Positions 54,701-63,058 of a DNA stretch of 64,000 bases are shown here, piece by piece. The translations under genes were made by a program, and so were the position numbers. The stretch lies in the NCBI RefSeq assembly GCF_002043095.1, contig NZ_MVOC01000014.1, positions 36,000-99,999 of the forward strand, in the 5' to 3' direction. The notes beneath the pieces were generated by a model that made no database searches, had not been told where the DNA came from, and saw only the letters and a list, made by a program, of their open reading frames with translations. Source of the stretch: Mycobacterium sp. AT1 (GTDB taxonomy: Bacteria > Actinomycetota > Actinomycetes > Mycobacteriales > Mycobacteriaceae). The number at the start of each line of letters is the position of its first letter. Position 1 is the stretch's first letter.

Positions 54701-55897
54701 GACTACGCCGTGGCCTGCGGCAACGGAGATTGGCGGGATTCCGGAATCCCCTCGCGCAGTGCGGAGTTCGGCCAGCCCCTGCTGTGCGTCGCCGCCGACC
54801 ACGACCCCACCTCCGGCGGCCTGCCGTCCTGGGGGTCGCTTCTCGAAGTCGAACCGGAGCGTGACGTGGCGCTGGGCGCGCTCAAGGTCGTCGGCAACCC
54901 GATCGCCGGCGGCAGCGGCCGACGGGTGCACGCAGAAGACGGCATCGCGCTGCGCCTGGTCGAGACGCGTGGCAGGACCACCGACGTCGTCATCCGCTCG
55001 GGCCTGCGCAACGTCTCGGCGCCGCAGAGGCTCGACCTGTTGGAGCAACCCCTGGCCGACCAGCAGGCGGGCCTGACGCTGCACGGCTACGAAATCGCCA
55101 CCTTCGGGGTCCAGCTGAACCTGCCGCGGGTGCTCGACGCCGACGACGTGGCGCTCGGGCCGAATGCCGAACCGGCGCAACCGCTCTACGCCCGCTACTG
55201 GCTGCACAATCGCGGGCCCGCCCCGCTCGGCGGCCTACCCGCGGTGGCGCACCTGCACCCGCATCAACTCGCCGTCGACCCGAGTGATCCGGTCCGCCTT
55301 CAGCTCACCGCCGTCAGCGACGCCACCGACGTGGCGCTGCACGGCAAGGTGCGGCTCCTTGCCGCCCCGGGGTGGACCGTGGAGATGGACGAACTGCCGT
55401 TCGTGCTGCCGCCGGGGGACTTCCTGGAATCGATCGTCGACCTCACGATGCCCCCCGACACACAGCCCGGGCTCTACCCGTTGCGGGCCGAGCTCGGGGT
55501 GACCGGCAGCGCCATCCCGGAGTCGTGGCGCCAGGTCGTGGAGGACGTGTGCGTCATCGCCGTCGGCGCGACCGACGACCGCGTGCTGCGATTCGTCACC
55601 GACCCAGAGGCCGTCGTGCTGGCGGCGGGCGAGACCGCCACACTGAGCGTCACCGTCGGCACCCACGCCTACGCCGGCCTCGCGGTCGAGGCCCATCTCA
55701 TCAGCCCGTGGGGTACGTGGGAGTGGATGGGGCCCAACATCATCGGAGCTGACCTCGCGGCCCGAGGGACGGTCGACCTGGAGTTCGAGGTCGCACCGCC
55801 GGCGTGGCAGGCGCCGGGCGAATGGTGGGCGCTGATCCGCGTGGCGTGTGCGGGAGAGCTGCTATATTCACCGGCGGTCAAGATCGTGGTGTCGTGA
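51770..55897 (+). CDS. GH38 alpha-mannosidase (Rv0648-like)
   Basis: A 1375-residue GH38 glycoside hydrolase. After an N-terminal beta domain, the catalytic region shows SHFHYDPVWWN (zinc ligands, near residue 101), DVFGHDPQF with the nucleophile Asp (about 229), and AYGAHHDAITG. Large beta domains follow. It is somewhat longer than M. tuberculosis Rv0648 (1215 residues). No signal peptide is evident, so a cytoplasmic role in mannoside turnover is likely. It is the first gene of a three-gene overlapped operon with a SurA/PpiC-like gene and a ROK kinase, the order of Rv0648-Rv0650. Confidence 0.9.
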   Translation: MHVTSAESTELFTGPADHPLQVVRVSYRFCSHETPVRVEGPGLHTEVDATAVPRGRVVEVSVRVANPVVGERRRAELVVGRHVTEFDFVVAEPGWTMHMVSHFHYDPVWWNTQAAYTSVWTEDPQGRCRQTNGFELVTAHLEMARREPEYKFVLAEVDYLKPYWDTNPEDRDDLRRLIALGRVEVMGGTYNEPNTNLTSPETAIRNFVHGIGFQRDVMGADPATAWQLDVFGHDPQFPGMAADAGLTSSSWARGPYHQWGPMADGGDPERMQFASEFEWMAPSGRGLLTHYMPAHYAAGWWMDSSASLEDAEHQTYELFSKMRKVALTRNVLLPVGTDYTPPNKWVTDIHRDWNARYTWPRFVCALPSEFFAAVRAELDERGVAPSPQTRDMNPIYTGKDVSYVDTKQANRAAENAVLEAERFAVFAGLLSGAQYPEAALAKAWVQLAYGAHHDAITGSESDQVYLDLLTSWRDAWQLGTDARDAALRLLSTAVDGSVVVWNPLAHSRTDVVTMHLDEPFDGAVVDADGAPVDVLTEHGGHSVSWLARDVPSLGWRSYRFVDGDGPSGWEPLAGDGIGNEFYRLRVDVERGGGVSSLTVDGHERIAAGRVGNELAVYDEYSAHPKAGEGPWHLLPKGPVTTSAGARATSMQRYRCALGERIVVTGRVKNLLRYTQTITLWNGVDRVDCRTTVDEFTGEDRMLRLRWPCPVPGAMPVSEVGDAVIGRGFGLTHDRGAAKAVDTAKFPSTLDNPAYGWFGLSSAVRVRFRGKQDRTRAISVAEVVSPGGDADPVVRELMVALARAGVTATCTAAASPRYGDLTVDSNLPDVRISVGGPDVNAFTAAVLGGNRTVAERIWVPAARPLKDVWVPGADLRRVDALPVLIVDEAAVTALIADLEDAEIVVDQDAPDDVERFEHRTVAVFNRGVPSFAVDADGTLHTSLMRSCTGWPSGTWIDPPRRTAPDGSNFQLQHWTHTFDYAVACGNGDWRDSGIPSRSAEFGQPLLCVAADHDPTSGGLPSWGSLLEVEPERDVALGALKVVGNPIAGGSGRRVHAEDGIALRLVETRGRTTDVVIRSGLRNVSAPQRLDLLEQPLADQQAGLTLHGYEIATFGVQLNLPRVLDADDVALGPNAEPAQPLYARYWLHNRGPAPLGGLPAVAHLHPHQLAVDPSDPVRLQLTAVSDATDVALHGKVRLLAAPGWTVEMDELPFVLPPGDFLESIVDLTMPPDTQPGLYPLRAELGVTGSAIPESWRQVVEDVCVIAVGATDDRVLRFVTDPEAVVLAAGETATLSVTVGTHAYAGLAVEAHLISPWGTWEWMGPNIIGADLAARGTVDLEFEVAPPAWQAPGEWWALIRVACAGELLYSPAVKIVVS

Positions 55898-56505
55898 GCA
55901 CCGTCGTGGCAACCGTCGGGGACGACGCGGTCCTCGTCGGCGAGGTGGACGCCACCGAAGAGCGCCTGCGCGCGACCCGGCTGGCCACCGCCCTGCCGCG
56001 GCCGGGTACCAGCGAAGGCCGGCAGCTGCGTCGGTGGCTCGTGCAGGTGATCGTCACCGCGCGCGTGGTGGCCGCCGAGGCGGTGGCTGCCGGTCTGACC
56101 GCCCACGGGGCGCCGACCGAGGAGGAGCTCTTGCCCGACGTGCCCGCACGACTTGAGATCGGCAGCGTCGCCGCGGCCGCGTTGGAGGAGGAGCTGGCGC
56201 GCGCGGTGTTCGTCCACGTCACCTCGGGCGTCGCGGTGACCGATCAGGAGATCCGGGACTATCACGCCCGCAACCCCTTTCGATTCGGTGGTCGCGCCGT
56301 TGGTACCGGCGGATGGCGGGGTCGCCCGGTCGAGGCAGCCTTCGAGGATGCGCGAGGGGAGATTGCCGAGCACCTGCTGGCCTCGGCCAGGCGCCGTGAG
56401 TTTCGCCGGTGGCTCGACGTCCGCCGCGCGGAGCGGGTGCACCTGTCGCCCGGCTACGAGCATCCCGGCGACCCGCGCCAACCCGACAACACCCACAAGC
56501 ACTGA
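55894..56505 (+). CDS. SurA/PpiC N-domain-like protein at the Rv0649 position
   Basis: A 203-residue soluble protein. It begins VVATVGDDAVLVGEVDATEERL and has a helical middle. VTDQEIRDYHARNPFRFG is the phrase found at the end of the SurA/PpiC chaperone N-domain before the parvulin domain, which is missing here. GTG 55894 overlaps the mannosidase stop (GTGA). The corresponding M. tuberculosis gene (Rv0649) is annotated as malonyl-CoA transacylase FabD2, but the GHSxG motif of that enzyme is not present in this protein. Probably a peptide- or protein-binding helper for the mannosidase. Confidence 0.7.
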   Translation: MSTVVATVGDDAVLVGEVDATEERLRATRLATALPRPGTSEGRQLRRWLVQVIVTARVVAAEAVAAGLTAHGAPTEEELLPDVPARLEIGSVAAAALEEELARAVFVHVTSGVAVTDQEIRDYHARNPFRFGGRAVGTGGWRGRPVEAAFEDARGEIAEHLLASARRREFRRWLDVRRAERVHLSPGYEHPGDPRQPDNTHKH

Positions 56506-57416
56506 TGGGTGACCTGACACTCGCCGTGGACGTCGGCGGCACCAAGATCGCCGTCGGCGTCGTCGACTCCGACGGGAGCCTGCTGCACCACGCACAGCTG
56601 CCGACACCGCGCTCGGACGCCGAGGCCATCTGGGCGGTCACCGAGGGACTCATCACCGACGCCATGACGACGGCCACCGGCGACGTACACGGCGTTGGCA
56701 TCTCGTCGGCGGGACCCGTCGACCTACCGAGCGGCACCGTCAGTCCCATCAACATCACTGCGTGGCAAAGGTTTCCGATCGCCGAACGGGTGGCCGCCGC
56801 CACGGGGTTGCCGGTGCGCCTCGGCGGCGACGGGCTGTGCACGGCGATGGGCGAGCGCTGGCGCGGCGCGGGCCGTGACGCCCAATTCTTGCTGGGCATG
56901 GTCGTGTCGACCGGCATCGGCGGTGGACTGGTGCTCGACGGCGCGCCGTACGACGGGCGGACCGGCAACGCCGGACACGTGGGCCACGTCGTCGTCGAAC
57001 CGGACGGCGACCTCTGCACGTGCGGCGGCCACGGCTGCGCCGAGACGGTGGCGGCCGGACCGCACCTGGCGCGCTGGGCCCGCGCCAACGGCTGGGACGC
57101 ACCGCCGGAGGCGAACGCGAAGGAACTTGCCGATGCGGCGAATGCCGGTGACGCCGTGGCGCTACGGGCCTTCGATCGCGGCGCGAACGCCATCGCCCGG
57201 ATGATCGCCTCGGTGGCGGCGGTGTGCGACCTGGATCTGGTCGTGATCGGTGGTGGCGTCGCGAAATCCGGTGCGCTGCTGTTCGACCCGCTGCGCAAGG
57301 CGCTGGGCCACTATGCGGGACTGAGCTTCATCAAAGACCTGCGCGTGTTGCCCGCCGAACTCGGCGGGGACGCCGGTTTGGTGGGCGCGGCGGCACTGTT
57401 CAACGCCTCCGCCTAG
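56505..57416 (+). CDS. ROK-family sugar kinase (Rv0650-like)
   Basis: A 303-residue ROK protein starting MGDLTLAVDVGGTKIAVGVV (phosphate-binding loop DVGGTK). It has GHVGHVVVEPDGDLCTCGGHGCAE with the zinc motif C-x-C-G-x2-G-C, and GNAGHVGH with the zinc His. There is no DNA-binding domain, so it is a kinase, probably for mannose or glucose released by the mannosidase. Its ATG shares bases with the previous stop (TGATG). Confidence 0.9.
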   Translation: MGDLTLAVDVGGTKIAVGVVDSDGSLLHHAQLPTPRSDAEAIWAVTEGLITDAMTTATGDVHGVGISSAGPVDLPSGTVSPINITAWQRFPIAERVAAATGLPVRLGGDGLCTAMGERWRGAGRDAQFLLGMVVSTGIGGGLVLDGAPYDGRTGNAGHVGHVVVEPDGDLCTCGGHGCAETVAAGPHLARWARANGWDAPPEANAKELADAANAGDAVALRAFDRGANAIARMIASVAAVCDLDLVVIGGGVAKSGALLFDPLRKALGHYAGLSFIKDLRVLPAELGGDAGLVGAAALFNASA

Positions 57417-57431
57417 GCGATTTCGGCGCGC

Positions 57432-58976
57432 TCACCCGCGGTGACCGCGGATTTCCGCGCCGAAAACGGGGGCGGTGGGAAGCAGGTCCCCGGGCCGGCG
57501 AGCGGTGGCCATCACGGTGCGATCGGGTCTGACCAAGGCGGCGGTGGTGCGACCCCGGCGGAGCCACCGGGCCAACTCCGAACCCGGCGCAGCGAAGAAC
57601 ACCATGGTGCGGCGCTGTTCGGCCAACTCCTGCTGGCCTGCCGTGAACGGCACCGCGGTGACGATCGCGAAGCCCGTGCCCAGGACGTCGTCGAGCCGGC
57701 GGCCGTCCGGCAGCAGGGGGTTGGGGCACAGCGTTCCCGTCAGCGACCATGGCCGCAGCCGGCGCTGGACGAGGGAGGATCGGTGCAGCGCGGGAGTCGA
57801 CGAGTCCACGATCCGCTTGCGCATTCCGGGAATCAGGCCCAGCCGCGGCACGACGACACCCCGAAGGACGCTGCCGACCTCGCCGCCCGCGGTCATGAAT
57901 CGACCGACCGCCTGCGCGAGTCGGATCATGGCTCGCGCGTGCGGCTTTCGCTCCTGCTGATAGCTGTCCAGAACCTTGGGCGGCAGCTGACCCCACAGCA
58001 CCCCGGCCAGCTTCCAGGCGAGATTGTTCGCGTCACGAAGGCCGGCGCCCATGCCCTGGCCGATGAAGGGCGGTGTCAGATGGGCTGCGTCACCGAGGAT
58101 GAAGACGTTGCCGGCCCGCCACCGGTCGGCGATCTGGGCGCGGAAGGTGTACTCCGCGACGCGGATCAACCGCAGTTCGTCGGTGCGAATCCCGCGCGTC
58201 CACGGCGCGATCAACGGTTCGATCGCGGACAGGTCGGCGTACTGGTCGACGGACTCACCGGGCAGCAGCTGGAACTCCCAGCGATACCGGGTGGCCCCGA
58301 CGCGCATGTACGTGGCGGCGCGGACCTTGTCGCAGACCTGGTGGACGCCTTCCCACTGCCGAAGATCGGCTTCGGTGTCGACGTCGACGACCAACCACCG
58401 TTGGTCGAAGTGCAGGTCCACCATCCGGGCTCCGATGGACGAGCGCACGAAGCTGTTGGCGCCGTCGCACCCCAGGACGAAGTCGGCGTCGACGCTCGTC
58501 GTGGTGTCGCCTGCGTGGTCGCGGTAGGTGACGCGGACACGGCCGTCGACCTGCTGGACGCCCGTCACTTCGGCGTTGCCGCGAAATTCCACGCATCGCT
58601 GACGCAACAGCTCATCGCGCAGGACGGCCTCGAGCTCGGGCTGGTCGAACATGTTGGCCTGGGGGAAACCGTTTGCGCTAGGGGCCGTTTCGCGACGAAA
58701 CTCGGCCAGCACGCGGTGGTGCTCGTCGCGCAACTGCAAGCCGTGCGCCGGTCGTGAGATGGCCGCGAACCGTTCGGCGAGCCCGAGCCGCGCCACGACG
58801 CGACACACCTCGTCGTCCATGTGCACGGCACGGGGTTGCGGATACACCCCGTCCCAGCGGTCGAGCACCAGGCTTCTGATTCCGTACTGTGCCAACAGTA
58901 TTGCCGCGGTGGCCCCGGTAGGTCCGGCTCCGACGACGACGACGGGCGCAGGTGAAGTATCCCTGTGCTTCGGCAT
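57432..58976 (-). CDS. FAD-dependent aromatic hydroxylase (MhpA/PheA type)
   Basis: A 514-residue flavoprotein monooxygenase: VVVVGAGPTGATAA (FAD Rossmann motif, 13-26), VLGCDGANSFVR (DG motif) and VFILGDAAHLTPPFIGQGMG (GD motif), followed by a thioredoxin-like C-terminal part. It resembles 3-(3-hydroxyphenyl)propionate hydroxylase and related NAD(P)H-dependent phenol hydroxylases, which make catechol-type substrates for ring cleavage. It is the last gene of the four-gene catabolic operon, 8 bases after the acyl-CoA ligase. ATG 58976 is used since the FAD motif must be N-terminal. Confidence 0.9.
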   Translation of the reverse strand: MPKHRDTSPAPVVVVGAGPTGATAAILLAQYGIRSLVLDRWDGVYPQPRAVHMDDEVCRVVARLGLAERFAAISRPAHGLQLRDEHHRVLAEFRRETAPSANGFPQANMFDQPELEAVLRDELLRQRCVEFRGNAEVTGVQQVDGRVRVTYRDHAGDTTTSVDADFVLGCDGANSFVRSSIGARMVDLHFDQRWLVVDVDTEADLRQWEGVHQVCDKVRAATYMRVGATRYRWEFQLLPGESVDQYADLSAIEPLIAPWTRGIRTDELRLIRVAEYTFRAQIADRWRAGNVFILGDAAHLTPPFIGQGMGAGLRDANNLAWKLAGVLWGQLPPKVLDSYQQERKPHARAMIRLAQAVGRFMTAGGEVGSVLRGVVVPRLGLIPGMRKRIVDSSTPALHRSSLVQRRLRPWSLTGTLCPNPLLPDGRRLDDVLGTGFAIVTAVPFTAGQQELAEQRRTMVFFAAPGSELARWLRRGRTTAALVRPDRTVMATARRPGDLLPTAPVFGAEIRGHRG

Positions 58977-58984
58977 CTTCCGTA

Positions 58985-60874
58985 CTAGTCCGAAATGGCG
59001 ACGTGGTAGGGCACCGCGTAACGCGACAGCACGCGGTCGACGTCGTCCCAGTGCTCTTGGTTCGTGATGCTGATGGTGAGCGCGGGAGACCCGTCCTCGA
59101 CGTGGGCCTCCACGGTGGCATCCGGGTGCGCGGCGAGTGCCTCCACGACGACTCGGCGGGCGGCATCGGCGCGCAGCGGCAGCTTGTACGGTTTGCCGAT
59201 CGCCGTGACCGGCAAGGCGTCGAGGATGGTGACGGTCTTCGGCGCTGCGGCCCGCTCGCCCACTTCGGTGGCGGCCCACGTCGTCAGCTCAGGCCCGCTG
59301 ACGTCCGATCCGGGGTGCAGCGTGACGTAGGCGACCGGCACCTCACCGGAGTGGACGTCGGGAGCACCGACCGCCGCAGCAGAAGCCACCGCAGGATGCG
59401 TCAGCAAGGCGTCCTCGATCTGGGCGGGGTCGATGTTGTGGCCGCCGCGGATGATGAGGTCCTTGGCCCGCCCCGTCAGGTAGACGAAGCCGTCGTCGTC
59501 CACCCAGCCGAGATCACCGGTGTCGAGCCGTCCGTCGACCAGGCTGCCGAGGCCGTCGAGCCGAAGGCCGTGCTCGTCACGGCCGGACACGTAGCCGGCG
59601 AACACGGTCGGTCCTTCGATCAACAGGGTGCCGATCTCACCGGACGGCAGATCGTCGTAGCGACCCCGTCCGTCGGGCCTCGCCGCGGTAATGCGTTGGT
59701 ATGGAAAGCGTTGTCCGACGGAGCCGGGACGCGGATGGTCGGGAAAGCTGCGGGCGCTCGCACACGTGGCCTCGGTCAGGCCGTATCCCTCGACCAGGAC
59801 GATGCCGGTGGCAGATTCGAAATCCTTGCGCACGGCAGGCGGCAATGCAGAGGCCCCGACGATGGCGATCATCATGCTCGAGACGTCGGCGTCGACCGGG
59901 CACTGCGCCAGCACCGCGTACACCGTGGGGACCGCGCTCATCGCCGCGATTCGATGGTGCTGCACGATCTTCCAGAAGTTCGCGTACAGCTGGGGATCTC
60001 GATAGCCCAGCGGCCCGGCCCAGATTACCTGTTGGCCGCGCAGCATCGGCGCGAGGAGCGTGACGATCAGGGCGTTGACGTGAAAGAGCGGAAGTGCGGC
60101 GAAGGCCACCGACTCGTGGTCCAGCACGGTGTCGGCGGCGGCGACCATCCACGCGTCGACGACTTCGTTGGCGTGGGTGTGGGCCGCGAGCTTGGGCGTT
60201 CCGGTGGTACCGCCGGTGTGGAATATGCCTGCCACGTCGCCGGCTTCGGGGGGCTGTCCGTCGAAGACCGCACCGTCGTAACCCGAGGCCATGACCGCGA
60301 GGTAGCCGACGCTGGCACCGTGAAGTGCGGGCGCGGGCTCGGTCGGATCGGTTCCCGTCGGGGACAGCAGCAACACGGTGTCGACGAGCCCGGAGGACAC
60401 CAGTGACTTTGCCAAATCCCAACTAACGGCGTCGAATTCGGGAGACGCACAGATCAACGTCCGCGCACCGGAGCGGTCGAGGAGCTCGGCGACGTGGGCG
60501 GCACTCAGGCCGCTGTTGACGGGAGCTGCGATGCCGGCGAGCTGCGCCGCCAAGGTCGCACTGATCAGACCGTCGCAGTTCGGACAGAGCAACGCCACGA
60601 CGCTGTCGCGCTGAACTCCGATGGCACGAAGGAAGTTCGCACTTCGACGCACCTCGGCGGCCAGCTCGGCGAATGTCCGGGAGACGCCGTGCTCCCACCG
60701 AGCCGCATCCGGGAGCACGGTCACCGCCGTGGCCTCCGGCCACAGGGCTGCGGCGCGCTCCAGAATGGCGTAGGTCGACGTGGGGAGCTTCCGGTGCTCC
60801 AGCGGAACGCCTTCTACTGCGGCGAGGTCGTCCGGACCGGTATAGCGCGGCCACAACGACGAGTCGACGGTCAC
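58985..60874 (-). CDS. Acyl-CoA synthetase (AMP-forming)
   Basis: A 629-residue ANL-superfamily ligase: P-loop HTGGTTGTPKLAAH (219-232), VEGYGLTEAT, TGDLGWVDDDGFVYLTGRAKDLII, and the C-terminal catalytic Lys in IGKPYKLPLR. The long N-terminus and about 50 extra residues at the end (EAHVEDGSPALTISITNQEH) are unusual. It activates a carboxylic acid as its CoA thioester, probably an aromatic or ring-cleavage product. The start overlaps the upstream gene's stop by 4 bases. Confidence 0.9.
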   Translation of the reverse strand: MTVDSSLWPRYTGPDDLAAVEGVPLEHRKLPTSTYAILERAAALWPEATAVTVLPDAARWEHGVSRTFAELAAEVRRSANFLRAIGVQRDSVVALLCPNCDGLISATLAAQLAGIAAPVNSGLSAAHVAELLDRSGARTLICASPEFDAVSWDLAKSLVSSGLVDTVLLLSPTGTDPTEPAPALHGASVGYLAVMASGYDGAVFDGQPPEAGDVAGIFHTGGTTGTPKLAAHTHANEVVDAWMVAAADTVLDHESVAFAALPLFHVNALIVTLLAPMLRGQQVIWAGPLGYRDPQLYANFWKIVQHHRIAAMSAVPTVYAVLAQCPVDADVSSMMIAIVGASALPPAVRKDFESATGIVLVEGYGLTEATCASARSFPDHPRPGSVGQRFPYQRITAARPDGRGRYDDLPSGEIGTLLIEGPTVFAGYVSGRDEHGLRLDGLGSLVDGRLDTGDLGWVDDDGFVYLTGRAKDLIIRGGHNIDPAQIEDALLTHPAVASAAAVGAPDVHSGEVPVAYVTLHPGSDVSGPELTTWAATEVGERAAAPKTVTILDALPVTAIGKPYKLPLRADAARRVVVEALAAHPDATVEAHVEDGSPALTISITNQEHWDDVDRVLSRYAVPYHVAISD

Positions 60875-61806
60875 GTGTAGACGACCTTCATCCGCTGCGC
60901 GCCGAGATCGATCGCACCGTCGTCGGTGGCGACCGTGGCCTCCACGACGTCACCGTGCTGGAGGTACTTCTGATTGCCGGCCTGGCGCTTGAAGAATGCC
61001 TTCCACTTCACCGCGGGCGGCAGGAGGGCGCCGATCATCTCGATGGGCTTGGGCGGGGCCTTCAACGCCGTGCCCGCCGGGGTACCGGTCAGCACGAGGT
61101 CACCGGCGGCGAGGTCCTGGAACCGGGTCAGCGACTGCAACGCGGCCAGCGGACGGAAGATCATGTCTCCCTCGACGACTGAGTTCTGCCGCTCGTCGCC
61201 GCTGACGCTCAGCGTCAGACGCAGGTCGCCGAACCGGGCCAGTTCGGCGGCGTCGAGCAGCACCAGTTCGGGGCCGACGGGGGTGAACGTGGGGTACGAC
61301 TTGGCCTCGTAGAACTGGGTCTGGGGGAGCTGAATGTCGCGCGCCGACACGTCGTTGGTGATGACCAGGGCGGCGACGTAGTCACCAAGGTTCGCATCGG
61401 TGAGGACGGTGCCCACCGGCATGTCGCGCCCGATGACCAGACCGATCTCCACCTCGTAGTCGAGGAATCGGACATGCGCCGGCTTGACGATGTCGTCGAA
61501 CGGCCCGCTGATCGAGGCGGAGGACTTCCGGAAGAACGTCAGCGGAATCGTCTTGGGATCCATCCCCGAATCCCTGACGTGGGACTCGAAGTTGGTCATC
61601 TGGGCGACGACTCGACAGGGCCGCGTCACCGGCGAGACGAGGTCCAGTCCGTCCACCGCGACGGAGTCACCCGAGGTGGCGGCGGTGATCGCCGCGCGGT
61701 CGGCGAGAAGCTCCCCGGTGGTGACGGCGGTGGTGTCGATCTTGGTGGCACGGTCGGCGTTCTTGACCCACCAGGCGTTGGTGGTGCGGATGACGGAAGT
61801 GCTCAT
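60871..61806 (-). CDS. Fumarylacetoacetate hydrolase family protein
   Basis: A 311-residue FAH-fold protein with the metal ligands Glu118 and Glu120 (LDYEVEIGLVIGRD) and Asp152 (ITNDVSARDIQ), and the C-terminal AGDLVLTGTPAGTAL. Such enzymes hydrolyse or decarboxylate/hydrate beta-diketo acids formed after extradiol ring cleavage. It is coupled at both ends by 4-base overlaps to the VOC dioxygenase and the acyl-CoA ligase. Confidence 0.9.
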   Translation of the reverse strand: MSTSVIRTTNAWWVKNADRATKIDTTAVTTGELLADRAAITAATSGDSVAVDGLDLVSPVTRPCRVVAQMTNFESHVRDSGMDPKTIPLTFFRKSSASISGPFDDIVKPAHVRFLDYEVEIGLVIGRDMPVGTVLTDANLGDYVAALVITNDVSARDIQLPQTQFYEAKSYPTFTPVGPELVLLDAAELARFGDLRLTLSVSGDERQNSVVEGDMIFRPLAALQSLTRFQDLAAGDLVLTGTPAGTALKAPPKPIEMIGALLPPAVKWKAFFKRQAGNQKYLQHGDVVEATVATDDGAIDLGAQRMKVVYT

Positions 61807-62924
61807 GAGCGGGCAACTTTCAGTAGGCCGATGAGGCGGTGGACGTCGAATTCGTTGCGTCGTGGCAGCGCGCGGAGAATGGACAGGGCTTCTGCGCGCG
61901 CCCCGCGCGGGCTGGTGCCGAGGAAGTCGCCGCTGACCGGTGGGCCCCACTGGGCGAGGCCGCTGGCGGTGAACGGCGCCCAGCCCGGTTCGAGCGAGTC
62001 GTCGAACATGTCGCCGTCGGCGAAGTGTTCGACGAGGAACCCGTCGGGGTCGCGCCAATAGTCGAAGAGCTGGCTGCCCTGAATGTGGCGGCCGATGCCC
62101 CATGACCTGAAGTAGCCACGGTCGCGCAGGTATTCGCCGCCGGCGGCCAGCGCGTCCAGGTCGCTCACTTGGAACGCCGAGTGCACGTAGCGGTTGGCCG
62201 GGCCGAGCGCCATCGCCAGGGTGTGGTGGTCGGCGAACTCCGAGCCGCGGTCGCAGCGAATGAAGCTCATGGCCGGACCGCGCTCGCGCTGGCCGGGGAA
62301 GAACAGGAAGTCGCTGACGATCATCCCAAGGTTCTCCAGATACCAGTTCAGCGCCGCGACGTACTTGGTGGATTGCAACACCACGTGCCCGAGCCGCTGG
62401 ACCCGTGCCGGAGCCCGTGGGGGGCGCTGGGTGGCGTTCGCCCGGATGACGTCGTGGCCAGCGTTGACGAGAAGTGGTGTCTGCGTCGGCAATTGGGGCA
62501 GGTCGTGGAGGCCCGCGACGACGCGCACCGGGATGCCGCTCGGGTCGACCAGTCGAACCTCCGAGCCGCCGACGTCGTCGGGCAGGGGTTGCACCGTCGA
62601 CCCGGTCTTGGCGGCCAGACGACGGACGTCGGCTTCGTCGGCGGCGCGAAAAGCGATCCCGGTGAAGCGGGACCTGTCGCCGCGCCGCAGCAGCACACAC
62701 GGTGCGCCGGAATCGGTTCCCCGCAAGTGCAATTCGTCGGGTGCGCGCGACGACGTCTGGAACCCGAATGCTCGGGCAAAGGCCTCGGCGCGAACCAGGT
62801 CGGGCTTGTCGAACTCGAGCCAGGCGATGTCGCGGATCTTGATGACGGGATTCGCCGCGCGGCCGGGGTGGTCGCCGCGGACGGCACCCTGCTCGCTGTG
62901 CAAATCGCTGTGGCTACCGGCCAT
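61803..62924 (-). CDS. VOC-family extradiol ring-cleavage dioxygenase
   Basis: A 373-residue protein with two VOC modules. The active C-terminal module has the iron facial triad His180 (LGHVVLQ), His248 (YVHSAFQV) and Glu299 (GFLVEHFADG), as in type I extradiol dioxygenases; SQLFDYWRDPDGF is also typical. It should cleave a catechol next to the hydroxyls. I use ATG 62924; the longer frame runs into the regulatory gap. It is the first gene of the catabolic operon, divergent from a TetR gene. Confidence 0.88.
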   Translation of the reverse strand: MAGSHSDLHSEQGAVRGDHPGRAANPVIKIRDIAWLEFDKPDLVRAEAFARAFGFQTSSRAPDELHLRGTDSGAPCVLLRRGDRSRFTGIAFRAADEADVRRLAAKTGSTVQPLPDDVGGSEVRLVDPSGIPVRVVAGLHDLPQLPTQTPLLVNAGHDVIRANATQRPPRAPARVQRLGHVVLQSTKYVAALNWYLENLGMIVSDFLFFPGQRERGPAMSFIRCDRGSEFADHHTLAMALGPANRYVHSAFQVSDLDALAAGGEYLRDRGYFRSWGIGRHIQGSQLFDYWRDPDGFLVEHFADGDMFDDSLEPGWAPFTASGLAQWGPPVSGDFLGTSPRGARAEALSILRALPRRNEFDVHRLIGLLKVARS

Positions 62925-62980
62925 GGGCGGGTCGCTCCTCTCCCTTACTGATGAAATCGTCACATACGACGCCACGCTCA

Positions 62981-63014
62981 GTCAAGATGATTGACGAAAT
63001 CCTCAATAATGAGG
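62981..63014. promoter_or_regulatory. Operator candidates in TetR/dioxygenase gap
   Basis: GTCAAGATGATTGAC (62981-62995) is a 5+5 inverted repeat, and CCTCAATAATGAGG (63001-63014) a perfect 14-base palindrome. Both are in the 134-base gap between the divergent operon and the TetR gene. Confidence 0.55.
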
Positions 63015-63058
63015 CGACTGGTATATTCACGGCGTCCCCCAGAGACGGTGAGGTAGTG

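Noticed and set aside
57441..58757. Long plus-strand open frame opposite the FAD hydroxylase
   Set aside because: It is the antisense frame of a clearly conserved hydroxylase; its composition (Arg/Gly/Val-rich, no domain) is typical of antisense frames in high-GC DNA.
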